Assembly: GCA_022844005.1 (NCBI GenBank) | Contig: JALHMN010000012.1 | Coordinates: 1 to 49,428, forward strand | Length of the DNA: 49,428 nt | Origin: a bacterium | Lineage (GTDB): Bacteria > Pseudomonadota > Alphaproteobacteria > Ferrovibrionales > Ferrovibrionaceae | Direction of reading: 5' to 3' | Shown: piece after piece, positions 26,069-37,264 of the stretch | Layout: each line of letters begins with the position of its first letter | Position numbering within the stretch: the stretch's first letter is position 1 | Translations under genes and position numbers: made by a program | The notes under the pieces: generated by a model | Databases searched by the model: none | What the model saw: the letters and a program-made list of their open reading frames with translations, nothing else | What the model was told of the DNA's origin: nothing

Positions 26069-26278
26069 ATGCAAAGCACCGATCGCAGGCTCGCATTCCT
26101 CGTTGCATTCGTATTCGTGGCCACCGCCGCGACCACGGTTCTGGCACAGACCCAACCAGCACCGCCGGCGACAAACGTCGGAGCCGGCGCCGTGAGCACG
26201 CATACGCCCAATCAGACCGGCGCTGAAGCGGCGAAGGCCGGAGAGGCGATCAAGGACAAGGCTCCCCGGAAGAACTGA
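26069..26278 (+). CDS. Very small secreted protein of unknown function
   Basis: A 69-residue frame with a clear GGAGGGGACC ribosome site just before the ATG at 26069. Residues 1-26 form a Sec signal peptide (STDRRLAFL core through TTVLA, cleavage before Gln-Thr-Gln). The mature ~43 residues are Ala/Pro/Thr-rich at first, then become a charged Lys/Glu/Ala segment with weak helix potential (AEAAKAGEAIKDK). No cysteines. I recognise no family. It is divergent from the CHASE2 cyclase, whose sensor faces the same compartment, which makes a functional pairing possible but unproven. The strong SD and signal peptide make it credible despite the length. Confidence 0.72.
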   Translation: MQSTDRRLAFLVAFVFVATAATTVLAQTQPAPPATNVGAGAVSTHTPNQTGAEAAKAGEAIKDKAPRKN

Positions 26279-26292
26279 GCCTGCGGCCACCG

Positions 26293-26319
26293 CGCGCGGT
26301 TCTCCCACGAAGCCGCGCG
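26293..26319 (+). terminator. Stem-loop after the small secreted-protein gene
   Basis: CGCGCGG (26293-26299) pairs with CCGCGCG (26313-26319); a further TTC/GAA pairing with one bulged G shortens the loop to 6 nt. It starts 15 nt after the stop. No T-run follows. A second, inverted stem (GGCCGA/TCGGCC, 26355-26370) lies 6 nt beyond the convergent rfbA stop and may serve that gene. Confidence 0.42.
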
Positions 26320-26375
26320 ACGCTGCAGGGAAGACGTTGCCTCGCCCAACCGCTGGCCGACGGGTCGGCCGCGTG

Positions 26376-27245
<870 letters not shown>

Positions 27246-27306
27246 GATGCGCCCCGCGTTTCCGACCGGATCGATATTGGCTGCCGATTGCGGCCGAAGC
27301 TGGGCC

Positions 27307-27837
27307 TCAATGTCCTTCGAATGCGCAGAGCGCCAGGACTTCTACGTCCATCGCCTCCAACCGCTTGCGGCCGCCCAGGTCCGGCAGGTCGACGATGAAG
27401 GAGCTGCCGATGACGGTTCCGCCGGCGATGCGGATCAGCTTGATCGCCGCCTCCGCCGTTCCGCCGGTCGCAATCAGGTCGTCGATAAGAAGAACATTGT
27501 CGCCCGCCTTCACGGCATCGACATGGATTTCGACCTGATCGGTGCCGTATTCGAGCGAATAGGACTGCGAGATGGTGGTAAAGGGCAGCTTTCCCTTCTT
27601 GCGGACAGGAATGAAGCCACATGACAGCTGATGCGCCACGGCCCCACCCAGGATAAATCCCCGCGCCTCGATGCCCGCCACCTTGTCGATCCGGATCCCC
27701 GCATAGGGCTGCACCAGTTCGTCCACGGTCTTGCGGAAGCCGCGCGGATCGTTCAGCAGCGTGGTTATGTCGCGGAACATGATGCCGGGCTTTGGATAGT
27801 CCGGGATCGTGCGGATCTTGGCCTTGATGCCGTTCAT
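27307..27837 (-). CDS. apt: Adenine phosphoribosyltransferase
   Basis: A 176-residue type I phosphoribosyltransferase: [16 protein letters not shown] at the N-terminus, [23 protein letters not shown], and the PRPP-binding motif [16 protein letters not shown] at about 115-130. It converts adenine and PRPP to AMP and pyrophosphate. Its position 27 nt downstream of mtnP makes biochemical sense: MTA phosphorylase releases adenine, which Apt salvages. Length and all key motifs are standard. Confidence 0.96.
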   Translation of the reverse strand: MNGIKAKIRTIPDYPKPGIMFRDITTLLNDPRGFRKTVDELVQPYAGIRIDKVAGIEARGFILGGAVAHQLSCGFIPVRKKGKLPFTTISQSYSLEYGTDQVEIHVDAVKAGDNVLLIDDLIATGGTAEAAIKLIRIAGGTVIGSSFIVDLPDLGGRKRLEAMDVEVLALCAFEGH

Positions 27838-27864
27838 GAGTCGCCTATCTTCCTTGAGGCAGGG

Positions 27865-28752
27865 TCATCCGAGCACACGGCCGGCAACAGCGTCGAGCTT
27901 TTCCAGGTAGGCCGGGTCCCGGGCATGCGGCGCGGTGATGAGGGCAGTGTCCAGGGCACGGTCGCATCCCTTCGGACAGACCGGCGGCTTGGCGGCGACG
28001 ATGGCCGGCACGACGGCCTCGACCAGGGTCTGCGCCTTGGCGGCGTTGTCGACCAGCACCCGGATGATGGCGGAGACATCGACATGATCGTGATCGGGGT
28101 GCCAGCAGTCGAAATCGGTCACCATGGCAACCGTCGCATAGCAGAGCTCGGCCTCGCGGGCGAGTTTCGCTTCCGGCATATTGGTCATGCCGACGACATG
28201 GCAGCCCCAGGATTTGTAGAGGAAGCTCTCCGCCTGCGTAGAAAACTGCGGCCCTTCCATGCAGAGATAGGTACCTCCGCGATGGACGGGGATGCGGGCG
28301 GCGCGGGCGGCTGCCTCCAGATGGTCACCCAGCCGGCCGCATACGGGGTGGCCGAAGGCGACATGAGCCACCATGCCGGTGCCGAAAAAGGACTTCACGC
28401 GGGCGAAGGTGCGGTCGATGAACTGGTCGGCGATGACAAAGGTCCCGGGCGGCAACTCCTCCTTGAAGGAGCCGACGGCGCTCATCGACAGCAGTTCGGT
28501 GCACCCGATGCGCTTCATCGCATCGATATTCGCCCGGAAATTGATATCCGACGGCGCAATCCGGTGCCCCCGGCCGTGGCGGGGCAGGAAGGCGGTCTTG
28601 ATCCCGGCAATTCGGCCGGTGAGAATTTCGTCCGAGGGATCGCCCCAGGGCGTGGCGACTTTGACCCAGGCCTTGTCGGTCAGGCCGGCCATGTCGTATA
28701 GACCACTGCCGCCGATCACACCGATCATTGGCTCCTTCGTCGCATCCCCCAT
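27865..28752 (-). CDS. mtnP: S-methyl-5'-thioadenosine phosphorylase
   Basis: A 295-residue class I purine-nucleoside-phosphorylase-fold enzyme with MIGVIGGSGLYDM at the N-terminus, FLPRHGRGHRIAPSDINFRANI (phosphate site), MSAVGSFKEELPPG, and YLCMEGPQFSTQAES and TNMPEAKLAREAELCY, the set diagnostic of MTA phosphorylases. It splits 5'-methylthioadenosine, a polyamine-synthesis by-product, into adenine and methylthioribose 1-phosphate. I start at ATG 28752; ATG 28728, with AAGGAG close before it, is an alternative eight residues shorter. It heads mtnP-apt-rfbA and is divergent from a radical SAM gene; the speG gene elsewhere in the window belongs to the same polyamine theme. Confidence 0.93.
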   Translation of the reverse strand: MGDATKEPMIGVIGGSGLYDMAGLTDKAWVKVATPWGDPSDEILTGRIAGIKTAFLPRHGRGHRIAPSDINFRANIDAMKRIGCTELLSMSAVGSFKEELPPGTFVIADQFIDRTFARVKSFFGTGMVAHVAFGHPVCGRLGDHLEAAARAARIPVHRGGTYLCMEGPQFSTQAESFLYKSWGCHVVGMTNMPEAKLAREAELCYATVAMVTDFDCWHPDHDHVDVSAIIRVLVDNAAKAQTLVEAVVPAIVAAKPPVCPKGCDRALDTALITAPHARDPAYLEKLDAVAGRVLG

Positions 28753-28778
28753 GTGCTCCAATCCCCGGAAACGGATGA

Positions 28779-28804
28779 TGTCGCCTCTTAGCCTCTGGGC
28801 GACA
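28779..28804. promoter_or_regulatory. 7-bp inverted repeat in the mtnP / radical SAM divergent region
   Basis: TGTCGCC (28779-28785) and GGCGACA (28798-28804) are perfect inverted arms separated by 12 nt, placed between two divergent starts (28752 and 28864). The geometry suits a dimeric repressor, or a transcribed hairpin. No factor can be named. Confidence 0.35.
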
Positions 28805-28863
28805 CCGCAGCAAGCCCGGCCTGCCGCGCCGCATGAATTCGCTGCGACCGTGCGGAGTGGCGC

Positions 28864-30507
28864 GTGCTGACGGCGCTCGACGCTAATCCCTCGGCGGAAG
28901 CGCTCTCTCCGCTCGCCTCGGATACACCACTCGACGTCTTCGGCCCGCCCGAGGTCATCGAGATCGAGCCGATCCACAACTGCAACCTGCGCTGCATCAT
29001 GTGCCACGTCTCCTACGAGACGATGAGCCGTGCGAAGCTGACGGTAGCGGCAATCGACCAGCTTGAGGGCTTGTCGGGGCGCTGGGCCAAGCTGGGATCG
29101 CTATACGAGCCCGCGGCGCATCCGGAGTTCGACAAGATCTGCCGCCGCCTCACCGAACTCGGCCTCAAGATCGACCTGACCACCAACGGAGCCCTGCTGA
29201 CGCCGCGCGTGATCGAGGCGGTGAAGGACTGCGATTTCCGTATCGTCACCCTCAGCTTCGACGGCGCGCGCAAGGAAACTTACGAACGCATACGGCGCGG
29301 CGGCGATTTCGAGCAGGCGCTGGAGCGGATCGCCGCCTTCAAGCGGGCGGTCCAGGCGCGGATTCCCGACGCCTATTTCGCGGTCAACTACACGGTGCTC
29401 CGTTCCAATATTCCCGAGATCGTGGACGCGGTGGAGATGTTCGAGGCCATGGGCTTCGACCATATCGGCTTCATCGGCATGGTCATGCGCTCCGACGCGC
29501 CGATCCTGGTGCCGGAGGCGATCGAGCCGGTGAAGGACGAGATGGCGGCGGCCCTGGATGCGGCGGCGGAGTTGGTAGTGAACAAGGGGTATCGCATCAC
29601 CCTTTCCTCGCCGCATTATCGAAGTTCGGTGCTGCGGCAGCGCGATCCCGAGGGCTTCTCCCGCGACGACGGGTTGGTGGTCAGCAGCCACCCCGGCGCG
29701 CGCACCCCCTTCACGCCGTCGACGCACTTCCAGAACGGCCCCTATCCGGGCATGCACGTGGATTGCCGCTCGCCCTTCAAGTTCGTGCGGATCAACTACG
29801 ACGGCCAGGTTCTGCTGTGTCAGGGCGTGCGCATCGGCAACATCTACAAACAGAGCCTCCTCGACACCTGGAACGGTGCGCTTGCCGAGCGGATGCGGAT
29901 GATGGTCCGCGAATCGCCAGAGGTCTGCCACGACTGTGAGTATTTTCGCTTCTGCATTCGTGCCAATCAGATCGACTACGCCGAGGAGGAGAATTTCCAC
30001 AGCCGGAACAACGCGGTCCTGATCGCTCCGCGGGGCCCGTTCAGCATCATTCGCTGGCGTGACCGGCATTACGCCGTACCGCACTGGGTCGGCGCCATGC
30101 AGCCCCCCTTCCTGGGTGTGGAAGATTGGGGTGGGGTGGTGGTCGCGGGGTCCGAAGAGGATCTATACGCTGCCGTTGACGCCCTGCCGGCACCGCTGTT
30201 CTTGAAATGGCGCCGTCACTACCGCGTCTACATGTGGCAGAAGACCATATTCGGCGTTCCCTTCGGCTTGAGGAACTACGACTTCACGCGGAATGGCCTG
30301 GTCAGCGAGATTCTGGTAAACGACTCGATGTCGGAATTCGAAGGCAGATTCGGCCCCACCGGGCGCTCGCGTTCATTCCTGCTTCCCGCGCTGGAACTTC
30401 TGAAGGTGGTACTCGGGCGCAACCGGTACGCCTGGCTCAAGCAGCGCTTTTCGAAGGACAATATCCAGCGTCTCCGGGCGATGGCTCGGCTCGAACCGCT
30501 CGATTAG
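28864..30507 (+). CDS. Radical SAM / SPASM protein with an extra C-terminal domain
   Basis: The 547-residue product starts at a GTG (28864) with GGAG six nt upstream. The radical SAM cluster motif is Cys40, Cys44, Cys47 (CNLRCIMC), followed by the usual barrel (LTTNGALL, LSFDGARKETYERIR). Cysteines 301, 319, 355, 358 and 364 around the QVLLCQG and CHDCEYFRFC segments form a SPASM-type auxiliary cluster region. Residues ~385-547 are an additional domain of unknown fold, with a repeated PRGPF... and aromatic-rich composition. Such enzymes modify peptides or small molecules by radical chemistry; no precursor peptide is recognisable. Its stop overlaps that of a convergent sugar methyltransferase. 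Substrate unknown. Confidence 0.88.
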   Translation: MLTALDANPSAEALSPLASDTPLDVFGPPEVIEIEPIHNCNLRCIMCHVSYETMSRAKLTVAAIDQLEGLSGRWAKLGSLYEPAAHPEFDKICRRLTELGLKIDLTTNGALLTPRVIEAVKDCDFRIVTLSFDGARKETYERIRRGGDFEQALERIAAFKRAVQARIPDAYFAVNYTVLRSNIPEIVDAVEMFEAMGFDHIGFIGMVMRSDAPILVPEAIEPVKDEMAAALDAAAELVVNKGYRITLSSPHYRSSVLRQRDPEGFSRDDGLVVSSHPGARTPFTPSTHFQNGPYPGMHVDCRSPFKFVRINYDGQVLLCQGVRIGNIYKQSLLDTWNGALAERMRMMVRESPEVCHDCEYFRFCIRANQIDYAEEENFHSRNNAVLIAPRGPFSIIRWRDRHYAVPHWVGAMQPPFLGVEDWGGVVVAGSEEDLYAAVDALPAPLFLKWRRHYRVYMWQKTIFGVPFGLRNYDFTRNGLVSEILVNDSMSEFEGRFGPTGRSRSFLLPALELLKVVLGRNRYAWLKQRFSKDNIQRLRAMARLEPLD

Positions 30508-31610
30508 CCGCCCTTGCGGCGCCAGACATGCGTCTCTCCGTCCATGCGCGCCTCCTCGATCGTCCGTTCCATCGACAGGTAGCGCCCCAGAACCTCGACC
30601 GGTGTCGAAGTGTTGTGGGTGCGATCGGACGTGTTGCTCTCATAGAGCGCGCCGCCCTCGCCCAGCCAACGCGCGGCCAATTTCGCATAGTGATCGACCT
30701 GATCGGGAAGCATCTCGCCGAACGAGGCAGTGTTGATGATCAGGTCGGCACGGCCGATCAATGCCGCCAGCGGATCGATGGCGAAGTGGGCCGGGACCAG
30801 GGTCAGTCCAGTCGCCCCGGGCTGCACATCCGGGCTCGTTGCGAATATCGGCAGTGCATTGCGGAGCACGCTCAGGTAGATCCCTGAAAACAAAAGCGAT
30901 TCGGCAAGATCGATCACGATGTATCGCGCCTGCGGCAGAATCTGCAGCAATCCTGCGGCCAGCCCGCCGTGACCTGCGCCGATCTCGACGATGGTGGGCG
31001 TGCTGCCGCGGCGGGGATGCAGAAGGGGTTCGATCACCTTTGCGCGCCACAACACGTCCAAGTGGCGGAAGTATCGGAACGTATCCGGGTTGAGGATGCC
31101 GCCGTCGACCCGGAAGCCGATCTCGCCGAGCCGGGCGGGGTAGCGCACACGGCGCAGTTCCTTCGGCCATGAGGCCTGCATTGCCAGGAAGTCGTTCAAC
31201 ATCGGCGCCAGCGCCGCGCGACGCTCCGTCAGCACCGTCTCGTGATCGGGCGGCGGCGGCTCATCGCTGCGGTGACCAAACGACGGCTCCATGGTCACCA
31301 GCCGCTGGCCGGTAAAGGGGTTGGCATACCAGCGCAACCGATCGATCACTGCGCGATCACCTGCGCTCACGAGATCGAATATCTGAAAGAAATCATTGGC
31401 GGCACCGCTCTTGCGCCAGTTGCCTCCCGGCAGGAAGACATCGGCCGCGAGGCCCCGGTCCCGAACGAAGCGTTCACGGCCGGCGACGATACCCCGCAGC
31501 ACATCGAGCAACGACAGCACGCGCGACCATTCGCCGTCGCTCAGACTTTCATTGTCTTTCGGCATCGCGAAGGAGATTTCGGGAGACTGCCGTCGTAGGA
31601 AACCGAACAT
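30504..31610 (-). CDS. Putative sugar O-methyltransferase (NanM/TIGR04371-like)
   Basis: A 368-residue protein whose C-terminal two-thirds match the 'putative sugar O-methyltransferase' family: GFRVDGGILNPDTFRYFRHL upstream of the SAM-binding loop IVEIGAGHGGLAAG (about 207-220), then YIVIDLAESLLFSGIYL, and a late INTASFGEMLPDQVDHYAKL. It would methylate a sugar, probably in a surface glycan, using SAM. The N-terminal ~120 residues are less typical. GGAGCGGGT precedes the ATG at 31610. It converges on and overlaps the stop of the radical SAM gene (30504-30507). An rfbA gene lies 3 kb away, but no glycosyltransferases are present to define a glycan locus. Confidence 0.82.
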   Translation of the reverse strand: MFGFLRRQSPEISFAMPKDNESLSDGEWSRVLSLLDVLRGIVAGRERFVRDRGLAADVFLPGGNWRKSGAANDFFQIFDLVSAGDRAVIDRLRWYANPFTGQRLVTMEPSFGHRSDEPPPPDHETVLTERRAALAPMLNDFLAMQASWPKELRRVRYPARLGEIGFRVDGGILNPDTFRYFRHLDVLWRAKVIEPLLHPRRGSTPTIVEIGAGHGGLAAGLLQILPQARYIVIDLAESLLFSGIYLSVLRNALPIFATSPDVQPGATGLTLVPAHFAIDPLAALIGRADLIINTASFGEMLPDQVDHYAKLAARWLGEGGALYESNTSDRTHNTSTPVEVLGRYLSMERTIEEARMDGETHVWRRKGG

Positions 31611-31856
31611 ACCCGCTCCATCGGATCGCTCCCCGCACCGCCTCGGCATCGGTCCGAGGCGCCGACGCAACCGATCGCAGCCAGGGTTTGTGCGGCGACA
31701 TCGGCATTTCGCGATTCAGAGTGCCGACGTCGCTTGTCCTACCTGTCAGCCGGGCCACCGGCAAGCGCCCCGGCCAGCCGCGCCGCCGACGTCGCGAGCG
31801 GCGAGCCCAGAAGCGACACCGAGCTCGCCGCGCCTGGAAAGCCGGAGAGGGGCCGA

Positions 31857-33794
<1,938 letters not shown>

Positions 33795-33834
33795 GCCTGC
33801 ATCAACTCCAGCTCGAAAACGGTCAACCGGCCTC

Positions 33835-33863
33835 AAAACGCCGGGGCGCGGCCGCCGCCGGCG
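33835..33863 (-). terminator. Terminator/attenuator between dnaG and rpoD
   Basis: On the minus strand a GC-only stem (arms 33858-33863 and 33839-33844, CGCCGG/CCGGCG, with an inner GCGGCCGC palindrome) is followed directly by TTTT (33838-33835). A TTGACC -35-like box follows toward rpoD without a clear -10. This would reduce readthrough from dnaG into rpoD. Confidence 0.45.
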
Positions 33864-33879
33864 GGCCACGCCCTCTGAA

Positions 33880-35733
33880 TCACTGCTCGCCCGTACTCAC
33901 GTCGGTCGGCGGCACCGGCGGCTCAGCTGCCGTCTGATGCTGCTGGCGCTTCACCGAAAGAAGACCGAAGAGCTTGTCCTCGCTCATATCCTCCGCCAGC
34001 GCCGCCTCCTCCTGCCTCAATTCGGCAGCCAAAAGAGTGTCCCGTCGGAGCATTTCCGACGTCTCCACGAAAGCGCGCCATACTTCGTCCAGATCAACAT
34101 CCGGCCGGAAGACCTTCTGGTACCGGGCGGCCGACGCGCGGAAGATCCCATCCAGGACACCGCCGAGGTTGCTGTCCGTGAGGTGGCGCCGCAGAGACGC
34201 AGAGTCAAGCCCAGGGAATCGAGCGGACGCTTCTAGGACCGCGTGGCGCAGCCTGTCAAGCTCGGGGCGTCCGAACTGCAGTTCCGAAAGCGCCTCATCT
34301 ACGTGACCAAGGAGGTCGGGCCGGGTCACGACAAGGGCCAGAATCAGCTGTTCGCGGCGCAATCTTGGGCTTTCCAGGCCCGGAATGCGACGCAAGACCT
34401 CGGGCGCGGGCTGGAACCTCCCCGGCCGGCCGGACGGCCCAGGCTTCCAGGGGCGCCGGCTGCGGCCGGCTGGAAACATTTCGTCGAGCTTTCCCGCCAT
34501 CCACTTCTGGTAGTAGCCCTTGACCGTCGGATCGGCGATCTTTTCCGGCATGGCCCGCACGCTGGCAGCGAAGGCCGCCTGGCGTTCCGGCGTATCCGCC
34601 GGGTGGCTGGACCTGATTGACCGCCAAAGAAGTTCAGCCAATGGCACCGCGCCCGCCAAAGCCTCGTCGAAGGCATAGCGGCCGCGTGTCTTGATGATGC
34701 TGTCCGGATCTTCACCGTCGGGAAGCAGCACGAAGCGCAAGGAGTGCCCCGGCTCGAGCAACGGAAGCGCGCGTTCAGCTGCCCGCTGGGCGGCCCGAAC
34801 ACCCGCCTTGTCACCATCGAAGCAGAGGTGCGGCTCGGGGATCAGGCGCCACAAGAGCTGAAGCTGTTCCTCGGTCAGCGCCGTACCGAGCGGCGCCACG
34901 ACATGTTCGATTCCCGCCTGCGCCAGCGCGATTACGTCCATGTAGCCCTCCACAACGAGGACGGCATTGGCGTTTCGCGAGGCTTCGCGCGCCATGGCGA
35001 GGTTGTAGAGCGTGCGCCCTTTGCGGAAGAGCGGGGTTTCCGGGCTGTTCAGATATTTCGGCTGGGTATCACCCATGGCCCGGGCCCCAAAGGCGATGAC
35101 CCGGCCACGCGCATCGGCGATCGGGAATATGATCCGGTCGCGAAACCAGTCATAGGAGGTGCCGCCCTCGTCGCCCGGGCGCAGCAGCCCGACTTCGACC
35201 AGCAGATCCTCCGTGACGCCCTTCCTGGTCAATGCCTCCTTCAGGCCATGGCGCTGCGCCGGCGCATAGCCCAGGCGGAAACGGGCGATGGTTTCAGGCG
35301 TCAGCCCCCGCTCGGCCAGATAGCGCCGAGCCTGGCTGCCGGCAGATCCGGCGAGTTGTGCCTCGAACCAGTGGGTGGCCTCTTCCAGCGGGTCCCGAAG
35401 CTTCGCCTCGCGTTCAAAGCGATCGCGTTCCGCGGGGTCCGGCGCCGGTACGGGAAGGCCCGCCTCGGCGGCCAGCCGCTCCACGGCTTCGACGAACGTG
35501 GACCCTTCGGTGCGCCGGACGAACTCGATCGCGTCACCGTGCGCCCCGCAGCCGAAGCAATGATAAAACCCCTTCTCTTCCACGACATTGAACGAGGGTG
35601 ACTTCTCGTTGTGAAACGGGCAGAGACCCACATGCGATCGTCCCCGCCGTTCCAGCTTCACCCGCCGTCCGATCAGGGCCGCAAGGGAGACCCGATCGCG
35701 CAATTCCTCCAGGAAGCGGGGCGGAAAGGCCAC
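33880..35733 (-). CDS. dnaG: DNA primase
   Basis: A 617-residue primase with the CHC2 zinc domain (Cys38, His41, Cys59, Cys62 in [11 protein letters not shown] ... [10 protein letters not shown]), the RNA-polymerase core, the TOPRIM motif ([11 protein letters not shown]) with the FDGDKAG acidic cluster, and a C-terminal helicase-binding region. It makes RNA primers for replication. The start is a GTG at 35733, chosen for the family N-terminus ([13 protein letters not shown]) and lying 4 nt after the yqeY stop, so translation is probably coupled. No SD is clear. The order yqeY-dnaG-rpoD is typical of alphaproteobacteria. Confidence 0.96.
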   Translation of the reverse strand: MAFPPRFLEELRDRVSLAALIGRRVKLERRGRSHVGLCPFHNEKSPSFNVVEEKGFYHCFGCGAHGDAIEFVRRTEGSTFVEAVERLAAEAGLPVPAPDPAERDRFEREAKLRDPLEEATHWFEAQLAGSAGSQARRYLAERGLTPETIARFRLGYAPAQRHGLKEALTRKGVTEDLLVEVGLLRPGDEGGTSYDWFRDRIIFPIADARGRVIAFGARAMGDTQPKYLNSPETPLFRKGRTLYNLAMAREASRNANAVLVVEGYMDVIALAQAGIEHVVAPLGTALTEEQLQLLWRLIPEPHLCFDGDKAGVRAAQRAAERALPLLEPGHSLRFVLLPDGEDPDSIIKTRGRYAFDEALAGAVPLAELLWRSIRSSHPADTPERQAAFAASVRAMPEKIADPTVKGYYQKWMAGKLDEMFPAGRSRRPWKPGPSGRPGRFQPAPEVLRRIPGLESPRLRREQLILALVVTRPDLLGHVDEALSELQFGRPELDRLRHAVLEASARFPGLDSASLRRHLTDSNLGGVLDGIFRASAARYQKVFRPDVDLDEVWRAFVETSEMLRRDTLLAAELRQEEAALAEDMSEDKLFGLLSVKRQQHQTAAEPPVPPTDVSTGEQ

Positions 35734-35737
35734 GGGA

Positions 35738-36193
35738 TCAGCCGAGCAGGCCCTTCACGGCCGCTGACGCCTTACCGAAATCCATCTGCCCGGCGTACTT
35801 CGCCTTCAGATGTGCAATCACCCTTCCCATGTCGCGGATGCTCGCCGCGCCAAGTTCGGCGACAGCCTCCTTCGCCGCCGCCGTGATGGCGGCATCGTCC
35901 ATCTGCACTGGGAGGAAGCTCTCGATGATGCCGATCTCTTCGCGCTCCTGCTCGGCCAGATCGATTCGGCCGCCCTGCTCATAGAGATGGATCGATTCCC
36001 GGCGTTGGCGAACCATCGCCTGCAGCATGCTCATGATTTCAGCGTCGGCGATGCCGTCGTGCGCATCCGGCTTGCGGGCGGCGATGTCGCGATCCTTCAA
36101 GGCCGCCAGGATCAACCGCAAGGTGCCGACCCGGCGCTGGTCCTTCGCGCGCATCGCATCTTTCAGCGCGTCGCTGAGCTTCGCCCGCAGCAT
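35738..36193 (-). CDS. yqeY: GatB/YqeY domain protein
   Basis: A 151-residue helical protein of the YqeY family: LRLILAALKDRDIAAR, SMLQAMVRQRRESIHLYEQGGR and the C-terminal MGRVIAHLKAKYAGQMDFGKASAAVKGLL are all typical. The domain is shared with the tRNA-binding tail of the amidotransferase GatB, so tRNA or amidotransferase association is suspected, but function is not established. It is the first gene of the dnaG-rpoD run; in many alphaproteobacteria carA sits divergently upstream, but here a DMT exporter does instead. Confidence 0.92.
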   Translation of the reverse strand: MLRAKLSDALKDAMRAKDQRRVGTLRLILAALKDRDIAARKPDAHDGIADAEIMSMLQAMVRQRRESIHLYEQGGRIDLAEQEREEIGIIESFLPVQMDDAAITAAAKEAVAELGAASIRDMGRVIAHLKAKYAGQMDFGKASAAVKGLLG

Positions 36194-36207
36194 GTGTCAC
36201 GTCCAAG

Positions 36208-36236
36208 GAAATAGACAGCTGACCAGTCTAGTCCAA
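36208..36236 (-). promoter_or_regulatory. Possible promoter of yqeY-dnaG-rpoD
   Basis: On the minus strand TTGGAC (36236-36231) and TATTTC (36213-36208) are 17 nt apart, ending 14 nt before the yqeY start. The -35 matches 4 of 6 and the -10 only 3 of 6. A 7-bp hairpin (TCCGGCG/CGCCGGA, 36253-36271) lies just upstream in the divergent region. Confidence 0.3.
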
Positions 36237-36358
36237 CCAGATGGCGTTTGCATCCGGCGAGGGACGCCGGAGAATGGCGCTGCGGCCGTGCGAAGGTGGT
36301 GCAATAGCTCCGAGGATTGAAGCAAGGTGACCAGGCGACCAGACGGGGAACTCCGCCC

Positions 36359-37264
36359 GTGAGCACCCCGAACGCCACAGCACCACGCCCCGACGACCGG
36401 ATTCTGCAAGCAATCGGATTCCTGCTGCTGGCGGTCTCCTGCTTTTCCGTCCTGAATGCCATCGCCAAGGTCTTGATGGCGGACTATGCCGCAAGCCAGG
36501 TCGTCTGGGCCCGCTATGTCGTCTCCTTCATCTTCATGCTGATCGTCTTCCTGCCGCGGAGCGGCCTTCGGCTGTTCCGGGCCGAACGGCTGGGCAGCCA
36601 GATCGTGCGCGGCTTGCTGCTCTTCATGTCGTCTTTCCTGTACTTCCGGGGGTTGGCACAACTACCGCTTCCCACCGCGGCGTCGATCTCGCTTACCAGC
36701 CCATTAATCGTCGCTGCGTTTTCACTCCCGTTCCTGGGCGAGGCGGTGGGCGTGAAGCGCTGGATAGCGGTCGCGGTCGGTTTTGCCGGTGCCCTGGTGG
36801 TGATCCGGCCCGGGATGGAAGGCTTCGACTGGCACGTCCTCTACATTGTGGGCAGCACCACCTGCAGCGCCTTTTACCAGCTCTTCACCCGCAAATTCGG
36901 TGGCCGGGAACGCCCCGACGCGTCGGCCACCATCGCAACGATCGTAGGTACCGCGGCAGCGACACCCTTCCTGCCTTTCGAGTTTCGCATACCGACAGCG
37001 GGTTTCGACGTCGCGCTCTTCGTGGCGACCGGGATCCTGGCAGGGATCGGTCACTACTGTCTGACCATCGCCTTCACCCGGGCACCCGCCGCGGTTGTCG
37101 CGCCCTTCAACTATAGCCAGCTTCTGGGCGCCGCCCTCCTCAGCTACCTGATCTTCGGCGTCCTGCCGGACCTCTGGACCTGGATCGGAGCCGGCATCAT
37201 CATGGCATCGGGCCTCTACATCGCGCAGAATGAGCGCCGCCAACGGCTCAGGGCCACCGGTTAG
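36359..37264 (+). CDS. EamA/DMT-family membrane transporter
   Basis: A 301-residue integral membrane protein with ten hydrophobic segments in two EamA repeats (first from about 14, second from about 158). Typical motifs are VVWARYVVSFIFML, the LTSPLIVAAFSLPFLGEAVG stretch at the end of repeat 1, and APAAVVAPFNYSQLLGAALLSYLIFG in repeat 2. DMT proteins export or import small metabolites such as amino acids; the substrate is unknown. I start at the GTG at 36359 (GGGGAA nine nt upstream); a TTG at 36317 would add 14 residues. Its stop overlaps the convergent molybdenum hydroxylase stop by four bases. Confidence 0.88.
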   Translation: MSTPNATAPRPDDRILQAIGFLLLAVSCFSVLNAIAKVLMADYAASQVVWARYVVSFIFMLIVFLPRSGLRLFRAERLGSQIVRGLLLFMSSFLYFRGLAQLPLPTAASISLTSPLIVAAFSLPFLGEAVGVKRWIAVAVGFAGALVVIRPGMEGFDWHVLYIVGSTTCSAFYQLFTRKFGGRERPDASATIATIVGTAAATPFLPFEFRIPTAGFDVALFVATGILAGIGHYCLTIAFTRAPAAVVAPFNYSQLLGAALLSYLIFGVLPDLWTWIGAGIIMASGLYIAQNERRQRLRATG

